A DNA stretch of 64,000 nucleotides from Nitrosomonas sp. (GCA_024281825.1 JAMWZY010000003.1:199026-263025); one strand, 5' to 3'; positions 47,374-56,694 are shown, counted from the first letter of the stretch. The notes: generated by a model not told the origin, from the letters alone. Translations and numbers: made by a program.

Positions 47374-49224
47374 ATGACATTTAAAACACGCTTACTTGAC
47401 TCGTTGCGTAAAATTTCTGCTTCAGACTCTGATCTTGCCGAACAGGAAGCTGCTGACATACAGAATGATCATGCGCAGCCCGATGAAGATTCTCAAGATA
47501 CGCTCACTTACGATCAACACATACACTTTACCAAAGATATTCAACGTGAATTCGAAGATACACGGCATGAAAGATTAAATCTGGAAGATCAAACCATTAA
47601 AGAAGCTCGCCAACGTATCGAAGCAGAAAATAAAGCCCGTGTCGCAGCAGAAGCTCGCGCTCGTGTCGAAGCTATCGCTCGAGCTACGGCAGAAAATCGC
47701 ATACAAGCTGAAGCTGAAGCCACTGAGCAAGCACGAATGAGAGCAAAAGCTGAAGCGCTGGCAGAAAAAGAAGCGAATATTCGCTACGAGCTTGAAAGTA
47801 AAGCCAAGCATTTAGCCGAAGAAAAACTTAAAGCTGATAAAGCGTTAAATGCCATATTGGAATCAAAAATCAAGTTGGAAGCTGTAAATATCGAGAAAAT
47901 GCAACAACGTGTCGCAGCAGAAGCCATTGCCCTTGACCAAGCTCACGCAACCGCTGCGAAAGAAAAAGAAGCCACCGAAGCCGCTATGCGGAAAACCCGA
48001 TTTACTGAAGAAGCACAACAAATTGCGCTAGAAATTATTGAGGCTGAAACGCATGCTGCGCAGCTTATCCAGGCAAAAATACAAGAAGATCAAAAAATAC
48101 TCGCGTTAGCAAAAGCACGGGAAGTAGCCGAAAATCAAACTTTGGCAGAAAAACAAATCACTGCGAGCTTAGAAGCGCAAATGCTTGAGCAGACCCAACA
48201 ACGACTCGATGCCGAGAAAACAAACCAAAACCAAAAACAATATCGCCTTCGCGCTGAAATAGCGGCCACCCATGCAGCCCTACACAAAGCGGAGGCTGAA
48301 GCAATGGCTACAGAGAAAGCCAACGAAAGAACAGCCGCTGATCAATACGCAACCATCGCCGCATACAATCGTGCAGAAGCAGAATCTGTTGGCAAGGAAA
48401 TAGCCGAATCCATTCTTACACAAGAAAATACTGCGGCTGATTTAATCAAATCCCGTCTGATCACGGAATCTGAAATACTCAAGCAAGCTATCCAGCGCGC
48501 ACAAGTTGAAGCTGCCGCATTAGCCGCTGCTGAAGCTACTTTACAAGCTGAAAAACAGGCAATAGCGATGGCCCAAGCAAAAAAAGAAGCCGAAAAAGAA
48601 GCTGAAAAAGAATATCAGAAACGTGTAAAAGCAGATGAAAAAGCGATTAAAGAAGCAGAAGCACGCGCACAAACTGAACAAATTGCACGTAACGCCGCGA
48701 AAAAAAGAGTCGAAGCAGAAACCAGATTAAGAACCACCGCCGAAGCAAAAGCGCAACTAGACAAGCTGATTGCGCAAGATACCCAAGCAAAAGTGGAGCT
48801 CGATCAGCGGTTACTGGCAGATTCAGAAATCCGAGCCAAAGCAATCAATGACGCGAAACAAGCTGTTCTTGAACGGTTAGAAGCCGAGCAAAGAATTACC
48901 GGTCTCGCAATAACCAGAGCACAAGCTAAAATTATCGCTAGTAACAAAGCCAAAGCTAAATTGGAAGCTGAAAAAATTGCCACCAAAATTACGTTAGAAA
49001 AAGCCAGAGCCGAATCAGCAACGCTTATCGCAATTCAAGAACGCATTACGCTGGAATCGCAAGCTTTAGAGATCGCAACCGAACGGGAAACAGTCGAAAT
49101 TATGGCAAAAGAGGCATTATTCGCTCGTTCTCAAGCCGATAAGGAGGCAACTGCGGCCGCATCCGCTAGAATACGCGCCGAAATTGCCGCTGCTACCAAG
49201 CATGTTCGTAGCAAAAATGCATAA
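47374..49224 (+). CDS. Large Ala/Glu/Lys-rich coiled-coil protein
   Basis: No family is recognised. The 616-residue product has a polar acidic N-terminal region (about residues 1-65, with DHAQPDEDSQDT) and then runs almost without break as charged alpha-helix to the C-terminus, with phrases such as AENKARVAAEARARVEA and AKAEALAEKEANIRYEL. Alanine, glutamate, lysine and arginine dominate and there are no cysteines. There is no signal peptide or transmembrane segment, so it is likely cytoplasmic, forming an extended coiled coil similar in style to TolA domain II, but with no TolA anchor or C-terminal domain. A structural or cytoskeleton-like role is conceivable. The frame is long and clean, so it is real. 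Confidence 0.7.
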   Translation: MTFKTRLLDSLRKISASDSDLAEQEAADIQNDHAQPDEDSQDTLTYDQHIHFTKDIQREFEDTRHERLNLEDQTIKEARQRIEAENKARVAAEARARVEAIARATAENRIQAEAEATEQARMRAKAEALAEKEANIRYELESKAKHLAEEKLKADKALNAILESKIKLEAVNIEKMQQRVAAEAIALDQAHATAAKEKEATEAAMRKTRFTEEAQQIALEIIEAETHAAQLIQAKIQEDQKILALAKAREVAENQTLAEKQITASLEAQMLEQTQQRLDAEKTNQNQKQYRLRAEIAATHAALHKAEAEAMATEKANERTAADQYATIAAYNRAEAESVGKEIAESILTQENTAADLIKSRLITESEILKQAIQRAQVEAAALAAAEATLQAEKQAIAMAQAKKEAEKEAEKEYQKRVKADEKAIKEAEARAQTEQIARNAAKKRVEAETRLRTTAEAKAQLDKLIAQDTQAKVELDQRLLADSEIRAKAINDAKQAVLERLEAEQRITGLAITRAQAKIIASNKAKAKLEAEKIATKITLEKARAESATLIAIQERITLESQALEIATERETVEIMAKEALFARSQADKEATAAASARIRAEIAAATKHVRSKNA

Positions 49225-49650
49225 GTAGGGAGTGTAAATAGCGGCTCCAGAAATATATGTAACTGTTTGATGGTATCAAATGATGTTTAACCTATATAAT
49301 AATTTTAATCGGATACTTTCTCAGCAGTGGCTGAATAACACCCTACTCTTAAGCGTACTTGTGGCTTTTTCTAAGAATCAATATATGTAATATTCATCAT
49401 TTCAAATAAATAGCGAACTACACTAAATCTGGATTGGTGATTAGAGAAATTGTAATTGGAAAAACTAAATCAGCCACACAAAACACCGTAGTGAATTCAC
49501 ATACCCAATCTAATATTTAATAAATAAGCTATCATTTATGCTGTGTTCTTATCTTAAAAAATTAGCCCCGTCATTTATATTGGTACTCTAAGCCAAAGCA
49601 CCAAATAAAAAATCTATGTCCTTATACAAGCCAACTATCATAATAAAAAT
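49225..49650. other. AT-rich stretch preceding the glycan locus
   Basis: These 426 bases have no recognised gene. The high AT content compared with the flanks, and the change to a surface-glycan cluster just after, suggest the left border of an acquired segment. Confidence 0.45.
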
Positions 49651-50646
49651 ATGCTAACGAAAATTAATACTCAATTCAAGTGGACATTATTGGGACTTTG
49701 CATAGGTATTGTTTTTTTACTTCTTTCTCTAAGAAATATAGATGTTTATGCTGTTCTTGAAAATCTATATACCATCAAACCGTTTCCTGCTGTAATGGTT
49801 GTTGTAGCTGGGTTGTTATTTATGCTCATAAAATCATTGCGTTGGTCAGTAATTTTGAATCCTGTAACGCATGTCGATTTTTCGGCACTGCACTCTGCGG
49901 TCTACATTGGAACAGCTGCCAATCTTATCATCGTACATTCCGGTGAAGTTCTTAGATCGGCGTTAATAGGAAGAAACTCACGCATCGCTGCAAGTGCTGT
50001 TCTTGCATCTGTGGGGGTTGAGAGAATTTTCGATTTTATGGTGGTCATTGTTTTGTTTGGCGTTCTCTTAATTACCAACGAGAAATTGCCTGACTATGTT
50101 GCTGCTGCTGGTTTTGTTGCTATATTTATGGTTGTAGCTGGGCTCATAGCAATTGTTTCTTTATTGGTTCCATCTAAAACCAGAAGAAGTATTAGATTGA
50201 TGGTTATTCGTTACTTTCCAGAAAAGCTATCTGTAATGATCAGAAGCCAACTCAAGCGCAGTTTAGTGGGTTTCTCTACATTAGGTAGTCCATCATTAGT
50301 TATTAAAGTATTTTTTCTATCTATTCTGCAATGGAGTTGTATAATTTTTGCCATTTGGTTATGCGCTTATTCTGTCGGATATACAGCGACAATCACTATG
50401 GCAATTGCAGTATGGATACTAATGGTTATTGGTCTTACTTTACCTTCCTCTCCTGCACAACTCGGAACAACTCAATTAGCATTTACGTTAGGTCTTTCAA
50501 TCGCTATTAACGAAATGCAAATTCCTTTTGCAGCCTCAGTGGTATATACATGCTGTGTAAATATTCCATACATGATTATTGGTGCGTTTTATTGGTTAAG
50601 ATTGAGTGAATTTCGTAGAGAAACTCAAAAAGTAGAAAATAATTAA
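49651..50646 (+). CDS. Flippase-like membrane protein (lysylphosphatidylglycerol synthase TM / UPF0104 family)
   Basis: The 331-residue protein has about eight transmembrane helices, an early KSLRWSVILNPV, and HSGEVLRSALIGR with SVGVERIFDFMVVIVLF, matching the AglD/MprF-type membrane domain. It lacks the cytosolic aminoacyl-transferase part of MprF. Relatives are thought to move lipid-linked sugars or lipids across the membrane. It heads a set of five genes (49651-55000) for a surface glycan, with a 28-base gap to the epimerase gene. AT-rich codon use differs from the housekeeping genes to the left. Confidence 0.75.
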   Translation: MLTKINTQFKWTLLGLCIGIVFLLLSLRNIDVYAVLENLYTIKPFPAVMVVVAGLLFMLIKSLRWSVILNPVTHVDFSALHSAVYIGTAANLIIVHSGEVLRSALIGRNSRIAASAVLASVGVERIFDFMVVIVLFGVLLITNEKLPDYVAAAGFVAIFMVVAGLIAIVSLLVPSKTRRSIRLMVIRYFPEKLSVMIRSQLKRSLVGFSTLGSPSLVIKVFFLSILQWSCIIFAIWLCAYSVGYTATITMAIAVWILMVIGLTLPSSPAQLGTTQLAFTLGLSIAINEMQIPFAASVVYTCCVNIPYMIIGAFYWLRLSEFRRETQKVENN

Positions 50647-50674
50647 CCTAATCTATACAAGACAGGAGCTAGTA

Positions 50675-51844
50675 ATGGTAGAAGCTAGAAACTCGGCATC
50701 GGCGCATGTAAATAAAAAAACAATACTTACATTATTTGGAACACGACCTGAGATCATTAAATTAGCCCCTGTCATTTGGGCATTAGAAAAACATAGTGAC
50801 ATTTGGCGCAGCGTTGTTGTTTCTTCTTCGCAGCATACGGATTTGCTGCGCCCTTTTATTCGTGATCTAAAAATTAATGTAGACCATGATCTTGCTGTGA
50901 TGACCCCTGGCCAAACCCCTAATGCGGTTCTCTCTCGAGTTGTTGAAGCAATTGAGCCGATTTTCTTAAAAGAAAAGCCTGATTTGATTATTGTCCAGGG
51001 TGATACAACAACTGCTATTGCGGGTGCCTTGGCGGGTTTTTATGCACGCATACCTGTAGCGCATGTTGAAGCAGGATTGCGAACTGGTGATCGACATAGC
51101 CCATTCCCAGAAGAAATGAATCGCCGCTTGATTAGTCAGTTAGCAGATTTACACTTTGCAGCAACAGAAGAAAATATAAAAATATTACTTTCCGAAGGAA
51201 TCAAAAAAGAACGCATCGTTCTGACGGGAAATCCTGTTGTTGATGCGCTTCATCATATTTTGAAAAATTCACAATGTTCTGAAGTGCTTGCCAAATTTCT
51301 TGAAAGTACTAAAGGTAAGCGATTGTTAGTATTAACTACACATCGCAGAGAAAATTTTGGGCAAGTAATGTCTTCACACCTAAAAGCATTAAGAAAATTT
51401 ATAGAGCAACATCAAGATATTGAACTGGTTTTCCCAGTGCATCCTAATCCGTCTGTACGTGCGGTCGTAAATTCTGAATTTGCAAATATTGAAAGAATCC
51501 ACTGCCTTGACCCTCTAGAGTATGCGGATTTTTTACACCTGCTCTCGAATGCTTGGTTAATCGCTTCTGATTCTGGCGGCGTACAAGAGGAAGCGCCATC
51601 ATTAGGTAAACCCTTATTGGTATTACGTGATACTACTGAACGCCCAGAAGTATTGGCTTGCGGTGTCGGCAAACTTGTTGGTCATTCAGGTGAGCGTCTT
51701 GGGGAAATGCTTGAAGCAGCCATAAATGATCAATCATGGTTTGATACCGTAGTAAAAACACAGAATCCTTTTGGAAAAGGTGATGCTGGAGAGCAAATCT
51801 CATCCGCTATCAGCAATTATTTTGCAACTCATAAAAATAGTTAA
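50675..51844 (+). CDS. wecB: UDP-N-acetylglucosamine 2-epimerase (non-hydrolysing)
   Basis: This enzyme interconverts UDP-GlcNAc and UDP-ManNAc, feeding ManNAc into surface polysaccharides. The 389-residue protein shows FGTRPEIIKLAPVI near the start, VQGDTTTAIAGALAG, AHVEAGLRTGD, FPEEMNRRLIS, VLTGNPVVDAL, TTHRRENFG and SDSGGVQEEAPSLGKP, all hallmarks of the family with the catalytic Asp/Glu and His positions visible. ACAGGAGCTAGTA precedes ATG 50675. It is the second gene in the glycan set; the downstream deacetylase starts three bases past its stop, so the two are coupled. Confidence 0.92.
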   Translation: MVEARNSASAHVNKKTILTLFGTRPEIIKLAPVIWALEKHSDIWRSVVVSSSQHTDLLRPFIRDLKINVDHDLAVMTPGQTPNAVLSRVVEAIEPIFLKEKPDLIIVQGDTTTAIAGALAGFYARIPVAHVEAGLRTGDRHSPFPEEMNRRLISQLADLHFAATEENIKILLSEGIKKERIVLTGNPVVDALHHILKNSQCSEVLAKFLESTKGKRLLVLTTHRRENFGQVMSSHLKALRKFIEQHQDIELVFPVHPNPSVRAVVNSEFANIERIHCLDPLEYADFLHLLSNAWLIASDSGGVQEEAPSLGKPLLVLRDTTERPEVLACGVGKLVGHSGERLGEMLEAAINDQSWFDTVVKTQNPFGKGDAGEQISSAISNYFATHKNS

Positions 51845-51846
51845 TT

Positions 51847-52839
51847 ATGACTCAGACTTCATCCGTTCATAGTAATAAGCCTATTGCAAACCTGTCGCTT
51901 GATTTGGATAATGAATGGGCATATCTGAAAACACATGAAAATCCAGAGTGGGAAACTTATCCATCTTACTTGGATGTAGTGATTCCTAGAATACTGGATA
52001 CTTTAGCGACGCGAAATTTGAGAATCACCTTTTTTGTCGTGGGTCAGGATGCCGCGCTTGAGTACAATCGCCATGCGCTTTCACAATTAGCAAACGCTGG
52101 ACATGAAATAGGCAATCATTCGCTCAAACATGAGCCTTGGCTACATTTATTTTCCGAGGCAGAACTAGAGCATGAATTGGCCGAAGCTGAGCATTACATC
52201 CAAGCAGCAACTGGACATAAACCAACAGGATTTCGTGGCCCTGGTTATAGTCAATCTTTTACACTACTGCGTGTATTGCATCGTCGTGGTTATGTTTACG
52301 ATGCTAGCTCACTACCCAGCTTTATAGGCCCACTTGCACGGGCCTATTATTTCGCTACGGGACAATTCGGCGCAGAACAACGTGAAAGACTGAATCGCTT
52401 ATTCGGTAGCTGGAAAGATGGGCTTAGACCACTAAAACCCTATCGTTGGTCTTTTGACCAGACGACTCTACTTGAAATGCCAGTTACCACTTTCCCTATA
52501 TTTCGGGTACCCATTCATTTAAGCTATGTCATGTTTCTTGCTGGATTTTCTCCAGCATTAGCAAAAGCCTATTTTTACACGGCCCTGTGGAGTTGTCGAA
52601 TACTTGGCGTAGAACCTTCGATTTTACTCCACCCGTTGGATTTTCTTGGTGGCGAGGATGTGCCTCGATTAAAGTTTTTTCCTTCCATGAAAATGTCAAG
52701 TGAAGAAAAAATCAATATTGTCGAGTATTGCTTAGATAATTTGACCAATCTTTTTGATGTAAAAACAGTTGGTGAACATGCAGCAATAGTTAACAATCGA
52801 CAAAACTTAATCCAAGTAACTCCAAGTAATCCCTCATGA
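51847..52839 (+). CDS. Polysaccharide deacetylase family protein
   Basis: The 330-residue protein has the NodB homology fold of carbohydrate esterase 4: LSLDLDNEW with the catalytic Asp, ITFFVVGQDAA, the metal motif GNHSLKHEPW (H-S-x-x-H), and FRGPGYSQSF with the conserved Arg-Gly-Pro. It should remove acetyl groups from N-acetyl sugars in a polymer or lipid-linked glycan. It starts three bases after wecB and is followed after 30 bases by a GT2 glycosyltransferase. No signal peptide was seen, so deacetylation may be cytoplasmic, before export. Confidence 0.85.
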   Translation: MTQTSSVHSNKPIANLSLDLDNEWAYLKTHENPEWETYPSYLDVVIPRILDTLATRNLRITFFVVGQDAALEYNRHALSQLANAGHEIGNHSLKHEPWLHLFSEAELEHELAEAEHYIQAATGHKPTGFRGPGYSQSFTLLRVLHRRGYVYDASSLPSFIGPLARAYYFATGQFGAEQRERLNRLFGSWKDGLRPLKPYRWSFDQTTLLEMPVTTFPIFRVPIHLSYVMFLAGFSPALAKAYFYTALWSCRILGVEPSILLHPLDFLGGEDVPRLKFFPSMKMSSEEKINIVEYCLDNLTNLFDVKTVGEHAAIVNNRQNLIQVTPSNPS

Positions 52840-52869
52840 GATATCGCTTACCTAAAACTAGGAGAAGAA

Positions 52870-53637
52870 ATGCTAGATAAAAAAATTACTGTAATGATGC
52901 CCGCATATAATGAAGAAAAGGATCTTCCAGGATTACTTGATCGAATTCAAAATGCAATGAATGAATGGGCAAACTATCAGATTCTTGTCGTAGACGATGG
53001 ATCGCATGATCGTACTGCACAAATCGTCAATGAAGCGGCTACTCGAATGCCTGCAAAGTTAATACAACACCCACAAAATATGGGATTGGGGGCAGCCATG
53101 AGAACTGGGCTTAAAGCTGCTGCACAAGATAGTGATGTAGTTGTAACATTGGACGCTGACAACTCTCAAGACCCGATGTTAATTAAGAGTATGGTTGAGC
53201 GACTTGGAGAGGGCTTTGATGTGGTGATTGCATCCAGATTCCAACCTGGCGCTCAAGAAATAGGAGTGCCTCCGTTTCGTATTTTTCTCAGCCATGTTGC
53301 TAGCGCTGGTATTCGTACACTTGTTGGATATCAAGGTGTAAGAGATTACACATGTGGATTTCGCGCCTATAAAGCAGAAACATTGCGTCATCTGATCCAA
53401 ACTTTTGGTGATCATTTTATCCGTGAAAATGGCTTTTCCTGCATGTTCGAATTGTTACTGAATCTGCGCTCTCTTAACGCACGTGCCTCAGAAATTCCTC
53501 TAATTTTGCGATACGACTTGAAAGAGGGAGCAAGTAAAATGCGTATCTTACGTACTATGTGGCGTTATGTCGTCACACTGACACGTGGTTATCTACCAAT
53601 TTCCTGGCGAGCGGCCCCAAAACAAAGCGGAGCATAG
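52870..53637 (+). CDS. Family 2 glycosyltransferase (dolichyl-phosphate mannosyltransferase-like)
   Basis: The 255-residue protein has the GT-A fold of DPM1-like enzymes: VMMPAYNEEKDLP near the start, LVVDDGSHDRT, MGLGAAMRTGLK, and a DxD-type metal motif in TLDADNSQDP, then IASRFQPG. Such enzymes load a sugar onto a polyprenyl phosphate. It follows the deacetylase after 30 bases (with AGGAG just before the start) and abuts an FAD oxidoreductase whose start is two bases past this stop. No C-terminal transmembrane domain is present. Confidence 0.85.
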   Translation: MLDKKITVMMPAYNEEKDLPGLLDRIQNAMNEWANYQILVVDDGSHDRTAQIVNEAATRMPAKLIQHPQNMGLGAAMRTGLKAAAQDSDVVVTLDADNSQDPMLIKSMVERLGEGFDVVIASRFQPGAQEIGVPPFRIFLSHVASAGIRTLVGYQGVRDYTCGFRAYKAETLRHLIQTFGDHFIRENGFSCMFELLLNLRSLNARASEIPLILRYDLKEGASKMRILRTMWRYVVTLTRGYLPISWRAAPKQSGA

Positions 53638-53638
53638 A

Positions 53639-55000
53639 ATGATTAAGGATACTGATGGCGCTAAAATTTCCAAAAATATGGAAAACTCCAGTACTGCTGT
53701 CATCGGAGGAGGAATTAGCGGCTTAGCAATTGCTTACTGGCTTTCAAAAAAGGGTACACCTGTAACTCTGTATGAAGCATCTGATCAATTAGGCGGGCTA
53801 GGGACCTTCTTTCAATATCGCAATGTTTCTCTTGAAAAATTTTACCATTGTATGCTGCCTAGCGATAAACATCTTCTAGGTCTTCTGCGAGAAATCGATT
53901 TAGAAAATAAAGTTTATTGGAAAGACACTAGCTTTGGTTTCATGCACAAAGGAGAATTATACGGCCTTAATACTCCACTTGAATTGTTATGTTTTCGTCC
54001 ATTATCATTTATAGACAGATTTAGAGTCGGCTTAACTGGTTTATGGGGTAGCATTTGCTCGCCCAACGGATTAGATGAAGTAACATGTGTTGAGTGGCTT
54101 AGCCGTCTTTCAGGAAAAAGAGCATTCGAAACATTCTGGAAACCTATGCTGCAAGCCAAATTTGGTGATCGATATCATGAAGTTCCAGCACTTTGGTTCT
54201 GGACACGCTTCAATCGCGAGAAAGGCGGCAATAAAAAAGAATGCAAAGGTTATATTCACGGCGGTTATCGGCGTATTGTAGAAGCTTTGTCTGAATCGAT
54301 CAAAGCGCAAGGAGGCACAATTAAACTCCAAGCTTCGATAGAAAAGGTAGATTTGAATGCTGAGGGTCGGCTTTCGGTACTAATTCCTCATTCTGAGGTA
54401 GAAGTATTTGATCGTGTAGTTATCACAACACCAATCTCTTTCTTCAATAAAGCAATAAGTGGCAATCGATTAGCCGAAGAATGCCCGAAAATTGACGATA
54501 CTATTGACATGCAAGGAGTAATTAATGCTGTTATTATGCTTCGCCGTGGTTTCACTAAGCACTATTGGGTAGCTGCGATTGATGAAGATATACCGTTCCA
54601 AGGAATAGTAGAAAGTACAACTCTTCTTGAAAAATCAGATACAGCCGGAATGCATTTGATTTATCTGATGAATTATATACATCGCACTGACGCACTCTTT
54701 AATAAACCAGAGCATGAGATTCTTGATAACTATGTTGTTGGATTGAAAAAGCTTTTTCCAGATCTTCAAGATGAGGATATTGTTGATCGTTTCTTGTTTC
54801 GAGCACCTTATGTAGAACCTTTATATACTATAGGTTATCAGAAGCGTAAACCACCTACCGTACTCATACCGGGAAAACTGTATATGGTAACAACAGCACA
54901 AGTTTATCCGGATGTAACTTCATGGAATGGATCTGTTGGTTTAGCTCAAAAAGTTGTGGATCAAATTTTGAAAGATTTTTGCAAAATTCGTGATATCTAA
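53639..55000 (+). CDS. FAD-dependent oxidoreductase (protoporphyrinogen oxidase / amine oxidase-like)
   Basis: The roughly 453-residue protein has the Rossmann FAD motif VIGGGISGLAIAYWLSKKG, then LYEASDQLGGLGTFF, the pattern of NAD(P)-binding Rossmann-like oxidoreductases including UDP-galactopyranose mutase and protoporphyrinogen oxidase. A C-terminal TSWNGSVGLAQK with GG-like flavin contact closes the fold. In glycan clusters such enzymes usually modify a nucleotide sugar or lipid. ATG 53639 was chosen since a GGAG lies 5 bases before it; a longer frame from 53585 overlaps the GT2 gene. It ends the five-gene set, 69 bases before an IS3 relic. Confidence 0.8.
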   Translation: MIKDTDGAKISKNMENSSTAVIGGGISGLAIAYWLSKKGTPVTLYEASDQLGGLGTFFQYRNVSLEKFYHCMLPSDKHLLGLLREIDLENKVYWKDTSFGFMHKGELYGLNTPLELLCFRPLSFIDRFRVGLTGLWGSICSPNGLDEVTCVEWLSRLSGKRAFETFWKPMLQAKFGDRYHEVPALWFWTRFNREKGGNKKECKGYIHGGYRRIVEALSESIKAQGGTIKLQASIEKVDLNAEGRLSVLIPHSEVEVFDRVVITTPISFFNKAISGNRLAEECPKIDDTIDMQGVINAVIMLRRGFTKHYWVAAIDEDIPFQGIVESTTLLEKSDTAGMHLIYLMNYIHRTDALFNKPEHEILDNYVVGLKKLFPDLQDEDIVDRFLFRAPYVEPLYTIGYQKRKPPTVLIPGKLYMVTTAQVYPDVTSWNGSVGLAQKVVDQILKDFCKIRDI

Positions 55001-55125
55001 CTAAAAAACCTTATAGATTAAGAAACTCGATGACTCTCTCGGTAACCGCAATTTAAATGTCGTGAGGTATGCTGACTTTCATGGAGTCCGAAGTTTCATA
55101 AAATGAGATGAAATGGAGGATGAAT

Positions 55126-55425
55126 ATGGAATTACTCCGCACACAATATAGTCAGGAATTTAGGGAGCAATCAGTTCAGTTTTTCAAAGAAAGTGGATTG
55201 ACTCTGGTTGAAGCAGCAAAACGACTGTCGTTACCCAAGGGGACACTAAAAAACTGGGTTTATGCTAACAAACGAGGAGAACTCGCTACAGTAAGCAAGC
55301 ATCAGAAGCCGCTGACTGAACTTGAGTTAGAGCTATCCAGAGTCAAGCGTGAGTTAGCAGAAGTGAAGCTGGAACGTGATTTTATAAAAAAGTGTGCGAC
55401 GTATTTTGCCAAGGGGTCGCGGTGA
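55126..55425 (+). CDS. IS3-family transposase OrfA
   Basis: The 99-residue protein is the helix-turn-helix partner of an IS3 transposase: MELLRTQYSQEFREQSVQ starts, GLTLVEAAKRLSLPKGTLKNW is the DNA-binding helix-turn-helix, and ELELELSRVKRELAEVKLER is the leucine-zipper dimerisation segment. ATG 55126 has GGAGG six bases upstream; ATG 55108 would precede that site. The frame is complete and ends at 55425, overlapping orfB through a frameshift heptamer at 55386. Because the orfB part is broken, the element is not mobile, though OrfA may still bind DNA. Confidence 0.85.
   Translation: MELLRTQYSQEFREQSVQFFKESGLTLVEAAKRLSLPKGTLKNWVYANKRGELATVSKHQKPLTELELELSRVKRELAEVKLERDFIKKCATYFAKGSR
55386..55392 (+). 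other. Programmed -1 frameshift heptamer AAAAAAG
   Basis: In the OrfA frame the codons read ATA AAA AAG, so A-AAA-AAG is a perfect slippery site. A -1 shift gives the OrfB frame, which continues in phase from 55392. This is the normal way IS3 elements make the OrfAB transposase. Confidence 0.8.
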
Positions 55426-56308
55426 GATACGGCCTGATTGAGTTGATGCGACGAAGCTATCCGAATGCGCTCATGTGTCGGGTACTTGATGTTTCTGAGA
55501 GCGGTTTTCATGCTCAAAGAACGCGCCCGCTTTGTAAACGTAGGCGGGAGAATACAAGGCTGAAAATAGAAATACAAGCCGCACACCGCCGCACACGGGA
55601 GACCTACAGTACGAAGCGCTTGTATCATGACTTGGTGGATCACGGAGTGCAAACTACGCCCTATCGCGTTCGAACATTGCGCAAGAAATTGAATTTGCGC
55701 TGCAAGCAAAAACTGAAATTCAAAGTGACGACTGATTCCAGGCATAATTTACCGATTGCGCCCAATATTCTAAATCAGGGATTTACTGTCAAAGCACCCG
55801 GTAAAGTGTGGGTCAGTGACATTACTTACATTCTTACAAACGAAGGCTGGTTGTATTTGGCTGGTGTAAAAGATCTATTAAATGGCGAGTTGGTGGGTTA
55901 TGCCATGAATGAGAGAATGACCAGGCATTGAGTTATACAAGCTTTGTTTCGTGCCACTGCAAATAAACATCCAGATAAAGACTCATTGCTCATTCAGACC
56001 AAGGTAGCCAAGGTGGATTCAACCGGTCGTCGCAACACATCTGATTATGGGGGTGTTTATGGGACGACCAGCAGGATGGATGCAAAAGTTGACGGGGAGA
56101 TGGACGATGCGCTCGCCAGGTGCGCCGTCACTTCGCAACGAGATTGAGCGGTTATTTTGGGAGCAAATTGCAACTGGGATAACAAGCCATTCAAGAGATT
56201 ACCGAATATATCGATCTTCTATAACAGGCAGCGTAAGCAGGAAAGATTAAGTTATCTGTCACCAGCATAATTTACGCAGCGATACTATGCAAATCTAGTC
56301 GCCGCTTA
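55392..56308 (+). pseudogene. IS3-family transposase OrfB, disrupted
   Basis: OrfB reads in the -1 frame from 55392: MRRSYPNALMCRVLDVSES, then the DDE integrase domain with the first catalytic Asp in VWVSDITYILTNEGWLY. A stop at 55929 and frameshifts follow, with the second catalytic Asp in HSDQGSQ at 55991-56011 in another frame. The frame is then cut by the IS30-like fragment. The last part, EYIDL and QRKQERLSYLSPA (56185-56308), has several lesions. The third acidic residue region is lost with the deletion, so the enzyme is inactive. Confidence 0.8.
56015..56185 (+). mobile_element. IS30-like transposase fragment within the IS3 relic
   Basis: From GGATTC at 56015 the sequence changes to a frame beginning MGRPAGWMQKLTGR (ATG 56059, or 56047) and continuing MRSPGAPSLRNEIERLFW, the N-terminal helix-turn-helix pattern of IS30-type transposases. 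About 45 codons are kept. Beyond IATGI the similarity ends and IS3 sequence returns. The left boundary looks like an IS30-style terminal repeat, but the right end has been deleted along with part of orfB. Confidence 0.6.
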
Positions 56309-56582
56309 AACACATGGACTCCAGTTTTGACAGCACACACCAAAATACAAAAACTGCGGAACTACAGGTTCCGATAGATCAATATTAACGGGCAAGGATA
56401 GTAGAAACTGATATCTCTCCAGAGAATGTCATGCGAATAACAAAAAACACAGTTCGATGGCTTTTTCGTATTTACTAGAGACGGCGAGAAATAATTTTTA
56501 GGAAGTAGTTAAGATATATACTTATATGAAAAATATCTCGAATATAGTAAGTATTTAATACGAATAAGAGATTAAAAAAGAA

Positions 56583-56694
56583 CTTGGCAGCAACCTACTT
56601 TCACATGCGAATGCACACTATCATTGGCGCAGCTTCGTTTCACAATTCTGTTCGATATGGGAAGATGTGGTTCCAAAGCGCTATGACTACCAAG
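56583..56694 (-). rRNA. rrf: 5S ribosomal RNA
   Basis: About 112 bases, with the CTTGGTAGTCATAGCGCTTT 5' end (minus strand), the CCGAAC-like CATATCGAACAG loop and the paired CTTGG/CCAAG termini. It is the last gene of the operon, about 70 bases past the 23S end. A TTCTTTTTTA run directly follows, which could aid termination. Confidence 0.92.

Larger units (their letters stand above)
55070..56335 (+). mobile_element. IS3-family element relic, interrupted by an IS30-like fragment
   Basis: The element has 20-base imperfect terminal inverted repeats, beginning TGCTG and ending CAGCA, with GGAGTCC and GGACTCC cores (55070-55089, 56316-56335). Inside are orfA, a programmed frameshift site and orfB, which is cut after HSDQGSQ (56011) by about 170 bases of an IS30-like transposase. 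IS3 sequence resumes near 56190 (QAIQEITEYIDL) and ends with stop codons and frame changes. No direct target repeat was seen. Position after the glycan locus suggests it marks the edge of that segment. Confidence 0.8.

Noticed and set aside
47500-49200. CRISPR or DNA tandem repeats in the coiled-coil gene
   Set aside because: The repetition is of amino acid type (Ala/Glu/Lys) with no regular DNA period or spacers.
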